64,000 nucleotides of DNA, from the NCBI GenBank assembly GCA_024103215.1, contig JAGFIY010000067.1:1-64000 (forward strand). Reading direction: 5' to 3'. Below are positions 19,170-28,484 of the stretch, piece after piece (position 1 is the first letter of the stretch; every line of letters starts with the position of its first letter). The position numbers and the translations under genes are program-made. The notes beneath the pieces were generated by a model. The model made no database searches, was not told the DNA's origin, and was given only the letters and a program-made list of their open reading frames with translations. The DNA comes from Melioribacteraceae bacterium. Its GTDB lineage: Bacteria; Bacteroidota; Ignavibacteria; Ignavibacteriales; Melioribacteraceae.

Positions 19170-20278
19170 TAACGTATCTTGAACGATGCCAAACTTATAA
19201 TTGCGAAAATGATTGTTAAGATGTAAAACCTAATTACTATTTTCGGTTCCGCCCATCCTTTCATTTCGAAGTGATGGTGAAGAGGAGCCATCTTAAAAAT
19301 CCTTCTACCCTCGCCGTATTTCTTCTTTGTATATTTGAAATAAAGTGTTTGAATAACCACTGACAAAATTTCTAAAAAGTAAATCCCGCCTAGGATTGGG
19401 ATCAGTAATTCTTTCTTAATTAAAATTGCAGTAATCCCAAAAGCTCCTCCGAGAGCCAGAGAACCTGTGTCGCCCATAAAAATCTGTGCGGGATAGAAAT
19501 TGTACCATAAGAACCCTAAGCCAGCGCCGATGATTGCGGCGATAAATACGGTCAATTCTCCCGCACCAGGTAAGTATATGATGTTGAGGTAATCGGAGTA
19601 AATTACATTCCCGCTAACATAACTTATTACAGCTAATGCAAGCATAACAATAATAGTCGAACCGATAGCTAATCCATCTAATCCGTCAGTTATGTTAACG
19701 GCATTTGAAGTAGCAGTTATGATGAAAATTACGGCCGGGATATAAAAATAGCTGAAATCGAAATTCAGATTTTTAAAAAACGGAAGTGTTGTTTCGGAAT
19801 TGTATTGACTGAATTCTGGTAGGTAGTAAATTGCACTTCCTACAATCAGTCCAACGAAAATCTGTCCGAGCAATTTATATCTGGCAATCAAGCCTTTTGA
19901 TAATTTCTTAACAACTTTAAGATAATCGTCTACAAATCCAACAAGCCCGAGAAATATAGTTCCGATCAAGACGAGAATGATATAAGTACTTTTAACATCA
20001 CTCCATAAGAGCACCGGAATTGAAATTGAGATTAAAATAATTATACCACCCATAGTTGGTGTTCCAGCTTTAAGATGATGAGTTTGCGGTCCCTCTTTTC
20101 TAATTGTTTCTCCAATCTGTTTTTTTTGAAGCAGACTGATGATTTTTGGTCCAAAGTAAAGACTGATCAGTAAAGCAGTGATAGCCGCAAGTGCTGATCT
20201 GAAAGTCAGATACCTGAAAATATTAAACCCCGGAGGTCCAAACACTTCGTTTATATAATCGAACAAATAGTAAAACAT
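19169..20278 (-). CDS. mraY: phospho-MurNAc-pentapeptide transferase
   Basis: 369 residues, about ten membrane spans. It has the aspartate-rich 'GFVDDYLK' motif, 'NAVNITDGLDGLA', 'FMGDTGSLALGG' and the late 'HHHFEMKGW'. MraY transfers phospho-MurNAc-pentapeptide to undecaprenyl phosphate to give lipid I, the first membrane step of peptidoglycan synthesis. It starts on the last base of the murF stop. Confidence 0.97.
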   Translation of the reverse strand: MFYYLFDYINEVFGPPGFNIFRYLTFRSALAAITALLISLYFGPKIISLLQKKQIGETIRKEGPQTHHLKAGTPTMGGIIILISISIPVLLWSDVKSTYIILVLIGTIFLGLVGFVDDYLKVVKKLSKGLIARYKLLGQIFVGLIVGSAIYYLPEFSQYNSETTLPFFKNLNFDFSYFYIPAVIFIITATSNAVNITDGLDGLAIGSTIIVMLALAVISYVSGNVIYSDYLNIIYLPGAGELTVFIAAIIGAGLGFLWYNFYPAQIFMGDTGSLALGGAFGITAILIKKELLIPILGGIYFLEILSVVIQTLYFKYTKKKYGEGRRIFKMAPLHHHFEMKGWAEPKIVIRFYILTIIFAIISLASFKIR

Positions 20279-21666
20279 CAGTTTAACCTATTTGTAAAGA
20301 GTTCAACATATTGTTCCATTTTCATTCCCCGTGAACCTTTGACCAGTACAACCGATTCTTCAAATCCGTCGTTCATGATAAATTTCATTAGGTCATCACT
20401 CGATTCGAAATGCTTTTTGATCAAGAAACGGTTCTTCAACTCCTTATTAAGATATTTCATATTGCTTCCGATCGTATAAATTTCTTGGATATTACTTTCA
20501 ACAATATATAGGACAAGTCTTTGGTGTATCATTTTTGCTTTTCCACCGAGTTCAAAAATGTCGCCAAGAATTGCAGCCTTGCGATTATATGTTTTTATTT
20601 CGCTCAATAATTCCAGCGCAGCTTTAACCGAATTAGGGCTTGAATTGTACGAATCATTAATTACAACTCTGTTCGATTGTTTTATGATCGTCAATCTGCC
20701 TTCAACAGTTTTCAGTTTTGCTGCTCCTGATAAAATTTCATTTTTGTTCATACCAAGGTTTAAGGCAACAGCAGCAGATGCAATAAAATTCTGCGCATTT
20801 GAAAATCCGGGAACTGGAAGGGTTGCAGAAAACTCTTTGTTTTTAAAATTTATTTTTACTTTAAGATTGCCCTCATCAGAAACCGATTCAACTTTCCCTC
20901 GAACTTCATAATTTCTATTGAACCCGTATCTAACGGCATTTTCAAAATTTCCGTAATAATGATACAAAACAGGATCATCTACATTTACGAATAACTTTCC
21001 ACCGGCATTTAGTGTTGATTTGAATAACTCTTCTTTCTCTTTGAATACACCGTCAATATCTTTTAAAAATTCAATATGCGACTCGCCAATATTGGTTATC
21101 AATGCAAAATCGGGTTGGGCGATATCTGCCGTATATTTTATCTCACCGAAATGGTTAGTTCCGTGTTCGATAATTATAAAATCTGTATCCTTCGAAGCTG
21201 AAAATATCGTTAAAGGTACGCCGATATGATTGTTGTTGTTTGCTTCCGATTTTACAACATTATATTTTTCTTTTAACAGCGTTGCTAAAAATTCTTTGGT
21301 AGTCGTCTTGCCGTTGCTACCGGTAATCGAAATTATTTTCCAACCATATTTTTTTCTGAGAATGTTTGCTAAATGTCCGTATGCTTTTGTTGTATCATTA
21401 ACTGCAATAAAAGGTCGGTTTAGTTTTTTAAATTTCTCGAGCTTTGATTTATTTATAACAACAATATTTGCTCCTTTTTTATAGGCATCTTCAACAAATT
21501 TGTGACCATCAAATTTTTCGCCTTTAATAGCAAAATAAACGGCACCTTTCCTAATCGTTCTCGTATCTATCGAAACCGAGTGAGATGTTTTAAGTTCATC
21601 CGGATAGAAAATTTCAGCACCCGGAATATTGAACAGATCCTTAATTGTGACGTTTAGTTTTGACAT
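20278..21666 (-). CDS. murF: UDP-MurNAc-tripeptide--D-Ala-D-Ala ligase
   Basis: 462 residues, Mur ligase fold with ATP loop 'ITGSNGKTTTKE' near residue 115, 'NIGESHIEFL' and the C-terminal-domain 'NDSYNSSPNS'. It adds the D-alanyl-D-alanine dipeptide to complete the stem pentapeptide. The ATG lies inside the end of murE (13-base overlap). No ddl gene is present in the window to supply the dipeptide. Confidence 0.96.
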   Translation of the reverse strand: MSKLNVTIKDLFNIPGAEIFYPDELKTSHSVSIDTRTIRKGAVYFAIKGEKFDGHKFVEDAYKKGANIVVINKSKLEKFKKLNRPFIAVNDTTKAYGHLANILRKKYGWKIISITGSNGKTTTKEFLATLLKEKYNVVKSEANNNNHIGVPLTIFSASKDTDFIIIEHGTNHFGEIKYTADIAQPDFALITNIGESHIEFLKDIDGVFKEKEELFKSTLNAGGKLFVNVDDPVLYHYYGNFENAVRYGFNRNYEVRGKVESVSDEGNLKVKINFKNKEFSATLPVPGFSNAQNFIASAAVALNLGMNKNEILSGAAKLKTVEGRLTIIKQSNRVVINDSYNSSPNSVKAALELLSEIKTYNRKAAILGDIFELGGKAKMIHQRLVLYIVESNIQEIYTIGSNMKYLNKELKNRFLIKKHFESSDDLMKFIMNDGFEESVVLVKGSRGMKMEQYVELFTNRLN

Positions 21667-23141
21667 TGCTTTAAGTATTTCTCCGCTGTTTCTCTGTCGG
21701 AAAAGTGAGATTTCACTCCTTTTACAATTTGATAAGTTTCGTGACCTTTACCGGAAATAAGAATTATGCTATCCTGTTTTGAATTAATGATTGCCGTTTT
21801 AATTGCTTCTTCACGGTCTTCCAGAACTTGATAATTATTCTTTTCAACACCATTCAAAATGTCATTTATTATTGACATCGGTTCCTCTTCACGTGGATTA
21901 TCGCTTGTGATAAAAACATAATCGCTTAGATCAGTTGCGTATTTTCCCATCAGCGGACGTTTTGTTTTATCTCGGTTCCCTCCGCATCCAAACACGGTAA
22001 TAATTTCCTTCTTCTGACTAAGCTTATTATTTATCTCATTCACAGCAAGAAGAGCTTCTTTTAAACTGTCAGCTGTATGAGAAAAATCTATTATTACTTT
22101 TTTTTCAAAACCCGGAATCACCTCAAATCTTCCTTTGATGCTCTTTAGATTTGCAATTCCTCCGGTGATTTGATCCTGGTTCAATCCTAGAATACTGCCT
22201 ACCGAAGCTGCTGCAGCAGCGTTATATATATTAAATTCACCAATCAAACTAGTTCTTATTTTTTTTGATTTATTACCTGATGAAAAAACAAATTGTGATC
22301 CTTCAAAGTCATATGTTGAGTCGCTAATGTTAAAATCGCACTTGCCGTTTGCCCCATATGAAACCAAATGTGCTTTTGAATCTTTTAACAGTTCCGAACA
22401 ATTCTCGTCATCGGCATTGAAAACAGCAAAAGCGTCTTCCCGAAGATTATCAAAAAGAATCTTCTTCGATTTTAGATAATGTTCCTTGCTTTCATGGAAA
22501 TCCATATGATCTGAAGTAAGATTTGTAAAAACAGCAAAGTCGAAATCAAGATAATCGACACGGTGCAGAGCCAGTGAATGAGACGAAATTTCCATCACGC
22601 AAAATTCGATACCTTTATTAACCATTTCAGACAAGTAATAATTTATCTCATGCGATTCGGGTGTTGTTAACCGTGAGGTTATTTTTTCTTCTCCAATAAT
22701 ATTTTCCACTGTTCCAATTAATCCTGAGTTAAAGCCTGCATTATCCAAAATATTTTTTATTAAATAAGAAGTTGTTGTTTTTCCCTTAGTTCCGGTTATT
22801 CCTATTAACTTCAGTCTTCTTGAAGGTCGATCATAAAAAATATTTGAAATTTCAGCCAATGATTTTCGTGTATCGTCAACGAGGATAAGAGCACATTCGT
22901 TAATTCTAAAAAGATCATCCGGCAGTGAACTATTCTTATCTGCAACAATTGCTTTTGTTCCTTTTGAAATCACTTCCGGTATAAAGTTGTGTCCGTCAAC
23001 TTTAAATCCTTTAATTGCAAAAAAAAGTGTATCTGCATCCGCTTCACGACTATCGATAGATAATTTGGAAATATCTATCTGGTCAGGTAAACCTTTCACT
23101 TGTACGTTACTCACATTATTTAATATTTCTACAAGTCTCAT
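21654..23141 (-). CDS. murE: UDP-MurNAc-L-Ala-D-Glu--diaminopimelate ligase
   Basis: About 495 residues, Mur ligase fold, with the ATP loop 'GTKGKTTTSYL' near residue 116 and 'NLTSDHMDFH'. The 'DNPREEEP' motif is the DNPR signature of enzymes that add meso-diaminopimelate rather than lysine, so the wall is predicted to be of the DAP type. I place the start at the ATG at 23141, which forms TGATG with the ftsI stop, rather than at a TTG one codon earlier. Confidence 0.96.
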   Translation of the reverse strand: MRLVEILNNVSNVQVKGLPDQIDISKLSIDSREADADTLFFAIKGFKVDGHNFIPEVISKGTKAIVADKNSSLPDDLFRINECALILVDDTRKSLAEISNIFYDRPSRRLKLIGITGTKGKTTTSYLIKNILDNAGFNSGLIGTVENIIGEEKITSRLTTPESHEINYYLSEMVNKGIEFCVMEISSHSLALHRVDYLDFDFAVFTNLTSDHMDFHESKEHYLKSKKILFDNLREDAFAVFNADDENCSELLKDSKAHLVSYGANGKCDFNISDSTYDFEGSQFVFSSGNKSKKIRTSLIGEFNIYNAAAAASVGSILGLNQDQITGGIANLKSIKGRFEVIPGFEKKVIIDFSHTADSLKEALLAVNEINNKLSQKKEIITVFGCGGNRDKTKRPLMGKYATDLSDYVFITSDNPREEEPMSIINDILNGVEKNNYQVLEDREEAIKTAIINSKQDSIILISGKGHETYQIVKGVKSHFSDRETAEKYLKQCQN

Positions 23142-25159
23142 CAATTTAATCTTAAATTTTCAATTTTATTTGTAGGTTCACATTTTATCAAAAGTACGGT
23201 TCCATCGGTTATTGCACTGCCGGCTTCAATCGATTGCGAAACCACATTGCCCGTCCCTATAATTTTGTATTTCAAATCAAGCGAGGATAACATTGCAATT
23301 GCATCCCTTTTGCTTTTAGTAAGCAAATTGGGCATTGTCATTCTGTTAACCAACGTCTTATCAGTCTGGTTTTCAGTATTTTCTTTTTCATCAACATTTA
23401 GAAAAATTAGCTGGTCATTTACAGGAGCGTTGTTAAGATCGGCAAACAATTGATTCTCGATATCATTCCTTTCAATATCTTGGCGCTGGGGAACTAGATT
23501 AAAATCTGCCTTAAGCAATCTTTCGGCAATTCCTTTGAAAATAGGGGCGGCAACCTCACCGCCATAATATTTTTTTTTCGGGTTCGTAATGAGTATTAAG
23601 CAAATCAACTGGGGATTTTCAACCGGAAAGAAACCAACAAAAGAAGAGTTATAATTTTTCTTCTCATATTTACCGTCCAAGTAACGCTGACTAGTTCCGG
23701 TTTTGCCCCCGACATAAACATTATCCAATCGAGCTGCTTTACCTGTGCCGTTTTCCACAGCCCCTTTCATAAAATCAATAATCTTCTCTGATGTCTTTTG
23801 AGATATTACTTTTCTTATCTCTTCCTTTTCCCCGATAAAAATTGTATTCCCCTGTTTATCTAAAATTTTATCAATCATATATGGTTTAAGAAGTTTACCG
23901 CCATTGATTAGCGCAGAAAATGCTGTTATCAACTGGAGTGGTGTGACACCAATTTCATAACCAAAAGATAGATAAGGCATTGAAACAGCAGAGTATTGAT
24001 TCGGTTTTCTCAACGTGCCTCCTACTTCTCCGGGCAACCCCAATGAAGTTGATTGACCTAATCCGAAATCCCGTAAATATTTGTACAACTCATTTGGTTT
24101 TAAGCGTGTTACAAGTTTACTCATTCCTATGTTACTAGAGTGTTCAAATATTTCCCTTACAGTTAGTTTGTCGTATTTATGCGTGTCTGATATTTTCACA
24201 TTTCTAATGAAGTAACTTCCGTTTTCTGTATCTATTACTTCATTTTCCTTGACAAGATTTTCTTCGAGAAGGATTGACATAATTATGGATTTGAGCGTTG
24301 AACCAGGTTCATAAATATCGGAGATGGCTCTGTTTCTTCTAAAACTGTCCGAAAAATCCCCGGCATTTGAGGGATCAAAATTTGGATAATTAGCTAAAGC
24401 AAGAACTTCACCGGTGTTAGGATTCATGACTATACCGACTGCTGTTTCGGCATTGAAATCGTTGAATCCTTGCTGGAGTTCTTCTTCGAGAATTCCTTGA
24501 TAATTTTTATTTATCGTAAGATAAACATCGTTTCCGTCAATGGCGGGAATTGAAAATTCTTCATCAACTGAAACTATCGCACCGTTGCCGTCCTTCTCCA
24601 AAGAAAGTTTTCCGTCGATGCCTGTTAAATAATCTTCACACTGGTTTTCAATACCGCTCACTCCAGTTGATTCAAAATTAGTAAATCCAAGAATGTGTGA
24701 AGCTAATCTACCGTAAGGATAAATCCTTGTGAAATCTTCCTGCCTAAAAATTGAAGCGTTTACAAATTCGTTCAATAATATTGCTTCCCTTCTACTTGCT
24801 TTTTTTACGAGGCAGATATTACCCGAGCCATTTTCAATTAAATTTTTATAATAGCCTTTAGGTTTGCTGAAGATTTTTGAAAATACGGAAGAAATAGTGT
24901 CGATGTTTTCACGTGCTGCTTTCATCCGAGTGTCGATGTAAATAGAAATATCGTCTTTTGAATAAGCAAGCACATTTCCTTCTCGGTCCTTTATCACACC
25001 GCGCTTTGCTTTTAGAATTTGAGATTTGTTTTGCTGACGTTTTGCTTTGTCAACATAGATTTGATGATCATTCACTTGAATTACGAACAACTGAACGCAC
25101 AGCACTACAAAAAATGCCGATATAACCAGCGTTACTATAATTGTTCGTAAACTATTCAT
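23141..25159 (-). CDS. ftsI: septal penicillin-binding protein FtsI with PASTA domain
   Basis: 672 residues. An N-terminal membrane span (about 7-27) is followed by a PBP dimerisation domain and the transpeptidase domain with SxxK in 'EPGSTLKSI', SxN in 'EHSSNIGMS' and the KTG triad in 'VGGKTGTSQ'. A C-terminal PASTA domain follows (roughly residues 605-668, starting 'MPNLLTKSKRDAI'). The enzyme crosslinks septal peptidoglycan with FtsW. The PASTA domain makes it resemble PBP2x/SpoVD-type class B enzymes rather than E. coli FtsI, which lacks one. It overlaps the end of ftsL by 8 bases. Confidence 0.95.
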   Translation of the reverse strand: MNSLRTIIVTLVISAFFVVLCVQLFVIQVNDHQIYVDKAKRQQNKSQILKAKRGVIKDREGNVLAYSKDDISIYIDTRMKAARENIDTISSVFSKIFSKPKGYYKNLIENGSGNICLVKKASRREAILLNEFVNASIFRQEDFTRIYPYGRLASHILGFTNFESTGVSGIENQCEDYLTGIDGKLSLEKDGNGAIVSVDEEFSIPAIDGNDVYLTINKNYQGILEEELQQGFNDFNAETAVGIVMNPNTGEVLALANYPNFDPSNAGDFSDSFRRNRAISDIYEPGSTLKSIIMSILLEENLVKENEVIDTENGSYFIRNVKISDTHKYDKLTVREIFEHSSNIGMSKLVTRLKPNELYKYLRDFGLGQSTSLGLPGEVGGTLRKPNQYSAVSMPYLSFGYEIGVTPLQLITAFSALINGGKLLKPYMIDKILDKQGNTIFIGEKEEIRKVISQKTSEKIIDFMKGAVENGTGKAARLDNVYVGGKTGTSQRYLDGKYEKKNYNSSFVGFFPVENPQLICLILITNPKKKYYGGEVAAPIFKGIAERLLKADFNLVPQRQDIERNDIENQLFADLNNAPVNDQLIFLNVDEKENTENQTDKTLVNRMTMPNLLTKSKRDAIAMLSSLDLKYKIIGTGNVVSQSIEAGSAITDGTVLLIKCEPTNKIENLRLN

Positions 25160-25478
25160 ATTTGGCTTTGATAATATTTTTTATTTGTTCAATCTGTTGT
25201 TTACTCACTCTTATTGAATCGAAGTTACTTCTGCTTCTAACCAAGCCCAATTTTTCTTCCGCCAAAGGAACTATTCTATCCTCCCTGCTCTCGACTTGTA
25301 CGGCAACAACAAGATCTTCAATCGTTTGGTTTCTTACTTTAAGCTCCTGCTCAGCTTTAGCGATATCGTTATTAAGATTTTTAATCTCCTTTCTTACAAA
25401 AGCGTTTAAAAGAAAAAAAGCGGCAAGCATTATAAGCCCGAGGAAAAGATGTTTAATATTTAAGCTGTTTTTTTTCAT
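25152..25478 (-). CDS. ftsL: FtsL-like division protein
   Basis: 108 residues. A short basic start is followed by one membrane span (about 10-27), a coiled-coil stretch (about 30-60) and a conserved-looking 'LAEEKLGLVR' end segment, the usual shape of FtsL/DivIC proteins that form the FtsQLB complex. The identification leans on length, topology and its position between rsmH and ftsI. The ATG overlaps the rsmH stop as ATGA. Confidence 0.85.
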   Translation of the reverse strand: MKKNSLNIKHLFLGLIMLAAFFLLNAFVRKEIKNLNNDIAKAEQELKVRNQTIEDLVVAVQVESREDRIVPLAEEKLGLVRSRSNFDSIRVSKQQIEQIKNIIKAKYE

Positions 25479-26398
25479 AATCTTTCTGCTGCTCTTAACT
25501 TTGCGCTTCTTGAACGATTGTTTTTTATTACCTCAGTCTGTTCAGGCACAACGGCTTTTTTTGTTAGAATCTTTAATCTTGCTTCTTTATCGCACTGGCA
25601 GACAGGAAAATCCGGAGGACAAATGCAATTAAGACTTTCGTATTTAAAAAAGTTTTTCACAATTCTATCTTCAAGAGAATGATAACTAATTAGAACGAGT
25701 CTGCCGTTCTGTTTCAAAAATTTAACTGCTTCCTCAAGAAAAACTTCAAGCTCGTTCAATTCGTCATTGACATAAATTCTTACCGCTTGAAATATGCGAG
25801 CCATTGTTTTTGCAACGAAATTTGCAGGAACAATCCCCTCTACAATTTTCTTTACTTGATCGCTTTCGGAAAATTTAATTCTTCTGCGCGCTTCAACAAT
25901 TTTTTTGGCTATTTGCCGTGATTTTCTTTCCTCACCGAAGCGCCAGAAAATTTCAGATAATTTTTCCTCATCAAGCGAGTTTAAAACATCCGCCGCTGTT
26001 TGAAGATTGTCTTTATTCATGCGCATATCCAGAGGAGTGTTTTCTCTAAAAGCAAATCCCGAACTAATATTATCCAACTGAAAAGAAGAAACGCCAAGAT
26101 CAGCAAAAATTCCGTCGAACTTATCAATCGATTCAAGTTTTGAAAGAACGCCGATTTTGGTAAAGCTTGTGCGGTAGATACTAATTCTTTTCTCGTCCAA
26201 AAATCTTTGTTTACAGAATCTTACCGCATCAACATCTTTATCTGTGGCAATAACCTTGCCTTCAGAATTTAAACGAGAAACTATGCCCGATGTGTGCCCT
26301 CCAAAACCGAGAGTACCGTCGAAATAAATTCCAGAACTATTTGTAACTAAATACTCTAATGACTTTTCTAATAGAACGGGTTCGTGAAGCTGTTCCAT
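25475..26398 (-). CDS. rsmH: 16S rRNA (cytosine-1402-N4)-methyltransferase
   Basis: 307 residues. The S-adenosylmethionine site is in 'YFDGTLGFGGHTSGI' near residue 27. The family also shows 'GIFADLGVSSFQLD', 'PLDMRMN' and the late 'ISYHSLEDRIVKNFF'. The product (formerly MraW) methylates C1402 of 16S rRNA in the ribosomal decoding centre. It is the second gene of the dcw cluster, one base after mraZ. Confidence 0.97.
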   Translation of the reverse strand: MEQLHEPVLLEKSLEYLVTNSSGIYFDGTLGFGGHTSGIVSRLNSEGKVIATDKDVDAVRFCKQRFLDEKRISIYRTSFTKIGVLSKLESIDKFDGIFADLGVSSFQLDNISSGFAFRENTPLDMRMNKDNLQTAADVLNSLDEEKLSEIFWRFGEERKSRQIAKKIVEARRRIKFSESDQVKKIVEGIVPANFVAKTMARIFQAVRIYVNDELNELEVFLEEAVKFLKQNGRLVLISYHSLEDRIVKNFFKYESLNCICPPDFPVCQCDKEARLKILTKKAVVPEQTEVIKNNRSRSAKLRAAERL

Positions 26399-26399
26399 A

Positions 26400-26840
26400 T
26401 CAAAGCTTCATAACTTCTTTCGCTATGTCTTCATAGGAATAAGGTGAGGCTTTGATATAATCATCATATACTTCAGGGTTCCACACTTCAATTTTGTTCA
26501 TTGCTCCTAAAATGAAAACGTCTTTTTCAATCGACGCATATTCAATCAAACTTTTAGGAACCATTAAGCGCGACTGCGAATCAAGCTTATCTTCACTGGC
26601 TTCCTGAAGAAGCATTCTCACAAACCGCGATTCTTTCGGGTCGAATGTGTTTAATTTTGCCAGTTTATCGGCAACAACAACTTTCCACAAGTCCATCGGA
26701 TAAATATCGATGTTCTTCTCAGTTCCGCGCGTAAGAACAAACGAATCGTTTGATTCGGGATTGACGTACTTCCGCAACTTGGCCGGAATGCTTATCCTTC
26801 CCTTGCTATCGATTGAATATTTAAAGTTGCCTATAAACAT
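26400..26840 (-). CDS. mraZ: transcriptional regulator MraZ
   Basis: 146 residues with two tandem SpoVT/AbrB-like halves. The first opens 'GNFKYSIDSKGRISIPAKLR' and the second contains 'DSQSRLMVPKSL'. MraZ is a DNA-binding autoregulator of the dcw cluster that recognises short G-rich repeats near its own promoter. Here it is the first gene of the cluster and candidate boxes lie just upstream (26866-26880). Confidence 0.95.
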   Translation of the reverse strand: MFIGNFKYSIDSKGRISIPAKLRKYVNPESNDSFVLTRGTEKNIDIYPMDLWKVVVADKLAKLNTFDPKESRFVRMLLQEASEDKLDSQSRLMVPKSLIEYASIEKDVFILGAMNKIEVWNPEVYDDYIKASPYSYEDIAKEVMKL

Positions 26841-26865
26841 AATTTGACATTATTTGGGAAAATTC

Positions 26866-26880
26866 AACACAATTACCCAC
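26866..26880 (-). promoter_or_regulatory. possible MraZ-box repeats
   Basis: On the minus strand, 26 bases upstream of mraZ, GTGGG is followed after five bases by GTGTT, giving a ten-base period. Known MraZ operators are TGGG-type repeats with the same spacing. Only one of the two repeats is a full match, so this is a weak candidate. It lies just downstream of the candidate -10 box, which would suit autorepression. Confidence 0.3.
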
Positions 26881-26888
26881 TAGATAGC

Positions 26889-26918
26889 AAAATAATGGTT
26901 TTTCTTATCTAAAGTCAA
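26889..26918 (-). promoter_or_regulatory. candidate promoter of the dcw cluster
   Basis: Minus strand: TTGACT (26913-26918), an 18-base spacer, then TATTTT (26889-26894). This fits a housekeeping sigma-70-like pattern about 50 bases upstream of the mraZ start. Promoter consensus in this phylum can differ, so this remains a candidate. Confidence 0.4.
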
Positions 26919-26960
26919 GTATTTTTTAATAAATTATTAATTACTGTGTGTTGGAATAAA

Positions 26961-26993
26961 AAAATCCCGCAGTTGAGGTTTCTGCGGGATTTT
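26961..26993 (-). terminator. terminator after corA
   Basis: A perfect 12-base inverted repeat (AAAATCCCGCAG and CTGCGGGATTTT) has a 9-base loop and runs of A/T on both flanks. On the minus strand it lies about 80 bases after the corA stop and upstream of the mraZ promoter, so it separates the two transcription units. Confidence 0.88.
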
Positions 26994-27071
26994 GAGGGTA
27001 CTATAAAAACAGATTTTCGGTAACTATACTATCGGCAATAGTCTAAAAAAGTTTAGGAGAAAAAAAATTCT

Positions 27072-28187
27072 TTACAACCATTTTTTTCGCTTGAAATAAA
27101 ACAGCAGAAAGATTCCCGTCAAAGCCATTAGCCCCAGAACAATAAAATATCCATATTTCCAATTAAGTTCGGGCATGTTCGAAAAATTCATTCCGTAAAT
27201 TCCGGCAATAAATGTAAGGGGGATGAAAATAGTTGCAATTAGAGTTAAAAATTTCATTACCTCATTCATTCTGTTACTGAGACTTGAAAGATAAATATCA
27301 ATTAAAGTTGTTATTGATTCCCGCTGAATTTCTATAGACTCGTAAAGCTGCATTATATGATCGAACGAATCCCTGAAGTAAATTAAATTCTTTTTGGAAA
27401 TGTAGTTCGATTCAAGTCTGATAATATTTGAAATTGCTTCCCGCGTGGGACGAATAACCTGCTTTAGATTATAAGCCTCTTTTTTTAGTAGCTGAATTTG
27501 ATGAAGATCCGATTGATCAGGTTTTTCGAGCAGTTTTTCTTGCATCACTTCGATCCGTTCGCTAAATTCCTCCACAACAAGAAAATAGTGATCGATGGTA
27601 AAATCAATCAGCACATAAAACAGATAATCACTTCTCGATTTACGGAAAATATTTTTCCCGGATTCAATTCTTTGAAGAATTTTTGAAAAATCCTCGCTTA
27701 GATCGTCGCGGAAGGTAAATAAAAAATTTGCAGTTAGAAGGATGGAAATTTGATCGTATGAAACATCTTTGTTTTCTTCCCAATTTATTTTTTTCATCAC
27801 TAAAAAAATATCCTCGTCATAATAATCAATTTTCGGTTGATGATTACTATTGGCGATATCCTCAAGAATCAGCGGATGAATCTCGAAAATTTCTCCGAAT
27901 TTTTTAAGATTATCGATATCGCCGAAACCATTAAAATCGATCCATTGAACAGTTTTTTGATTGCCTCTCTCTTTTATTTTTGCCAGTTCTTTATCACTTT
28001 CAATTACATAATGGTTGAAAATATTTTCATCATATTCAATAAGAGTAATAACAGCTTTCTCGTTTTTCTTATCGCCAACGTGAATAACCGTCCCGGGCGG
28101 GGCGCCTACTTTTTTCTTAAGCTGTTCTTTTTTCCTTGGTGAGATAATCCGTCTAATTTTCCCGATGTTGCGCTTAATTTTCATCAT
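27072..28187 (-). CDS. corA: CorA-family magnesium/cobalt channel
   Basis: 371 residues. A large soluble N-terminal domain with long helices is followed by two C-terminal membrane spans (about 313-333 and 345-365). The invariant pore signature is present as 'GIYGMNF' at the end of the first span. CorA forms a homopentameric channel for Mg2+ and sometimes Co2+ or Ni2+ in the inner membrane. It is monocistronic, with a strong terminator downstream. Confidence 0.95.
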   Translation of the reverse strand: MMKIKRNIGKIRRIISPRKKEQLKKKVGAPPGTVIHVGDKKNEKAVITLIEYDENIFNHYVIESDKELAKIKERGNQKTVQWIDFNGFGDIDNLKKFGEIFEIHPLILEDIANSNHQPKIDYYDEDIFLVMKKINWEENKDVSYDQISILLTANFLFTFRDDLSEDFSKILQRIESGKNIFRKSRSDYLFYVLIDFTIDHYFLVVEEFSERIEVMQEKLLEKPDQSDLHQIQLLKKEAYNLKQVIRPTREAISNIIRLESNYISKKNLIYFRDSFDHIMQLYESIEIQRESITTLIDIYLSSLSNRMNEVMKFLTLIATIFIPLTFIAGIYGMNFSNMPELNWKYGYFIVLGLMALTGIFLLFYFKRKKWL

Positions 28188-28320
28188 AGAATTTTACCCG
28201 AAGTTTGCAGTTTGTAATTTGATTTTAACTTAAGAAAATGAATCGTACGGTGCAACGGTAAAAGAGTATTAAGATCCTCCAATTAAAATTATTAGAAACA
28301 TTAAACTATTTAAAACAAAA

Positions 28321-28342
28321 TAAGCCTCAACAATGAGGCTTA
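28321..28342 (-). terminator. displaced original terminator of the tRNA-Thr gene
   Basis: A perfect 9-base hairpin (TAAGCCTCA, loop ACAA, TGAGGCTTA) is followed on the minus strand by TTTTGTTTT. It lies 13 bases beyond the stranded tRNA 3' fragment at 28356-28397. It is most simply the host tRNA's own terminator, now cut off from the tRNA by the inserted element. Confidence 0.65.
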
Positions 28343-28350
28343 AATTTTTC

Positions 28351-28397
28351 GAACGAGCCGACTATCGGACTTGAACCGATGACCTGCTCATTACGAA
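28351..28397 (-). repeat. left attachment copy with stranded 3' half of tRNA-Thr
   Basis: 47 bases identical to 35208-35254 except at one position (T at 28388, G at 35245). On the minus strand bases 28356-28397 are the 3' half of a tRNA-Thr: anticodon loop, anticodon-stem 3' arm, T arm and acceptor strand. The 5' half is missing, so this is a non-functional fragment. Its anticodon-stem arm (TGAGC) pairs perfectly with the 5' arm (GCTCA) of the intact gene, which marks it as the original host sequence. Confidence 0.9.
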
Positions 28398-28484
28398 GGA
28401 ACAGGTTTCTTTTATTTTTATCCTCTAAATGGACTTTTTTTAGCAACTCCCTACATTTTTCCTTAAAGATTTGGGAGTATTTCA

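Noticed and set aside
25141-25632. 163-residue plus-strand frame across ftsL and rsmH
   Set aside because: Antisense to two dcw genes with clear motifs and coupled overlaps; a shadow frame.
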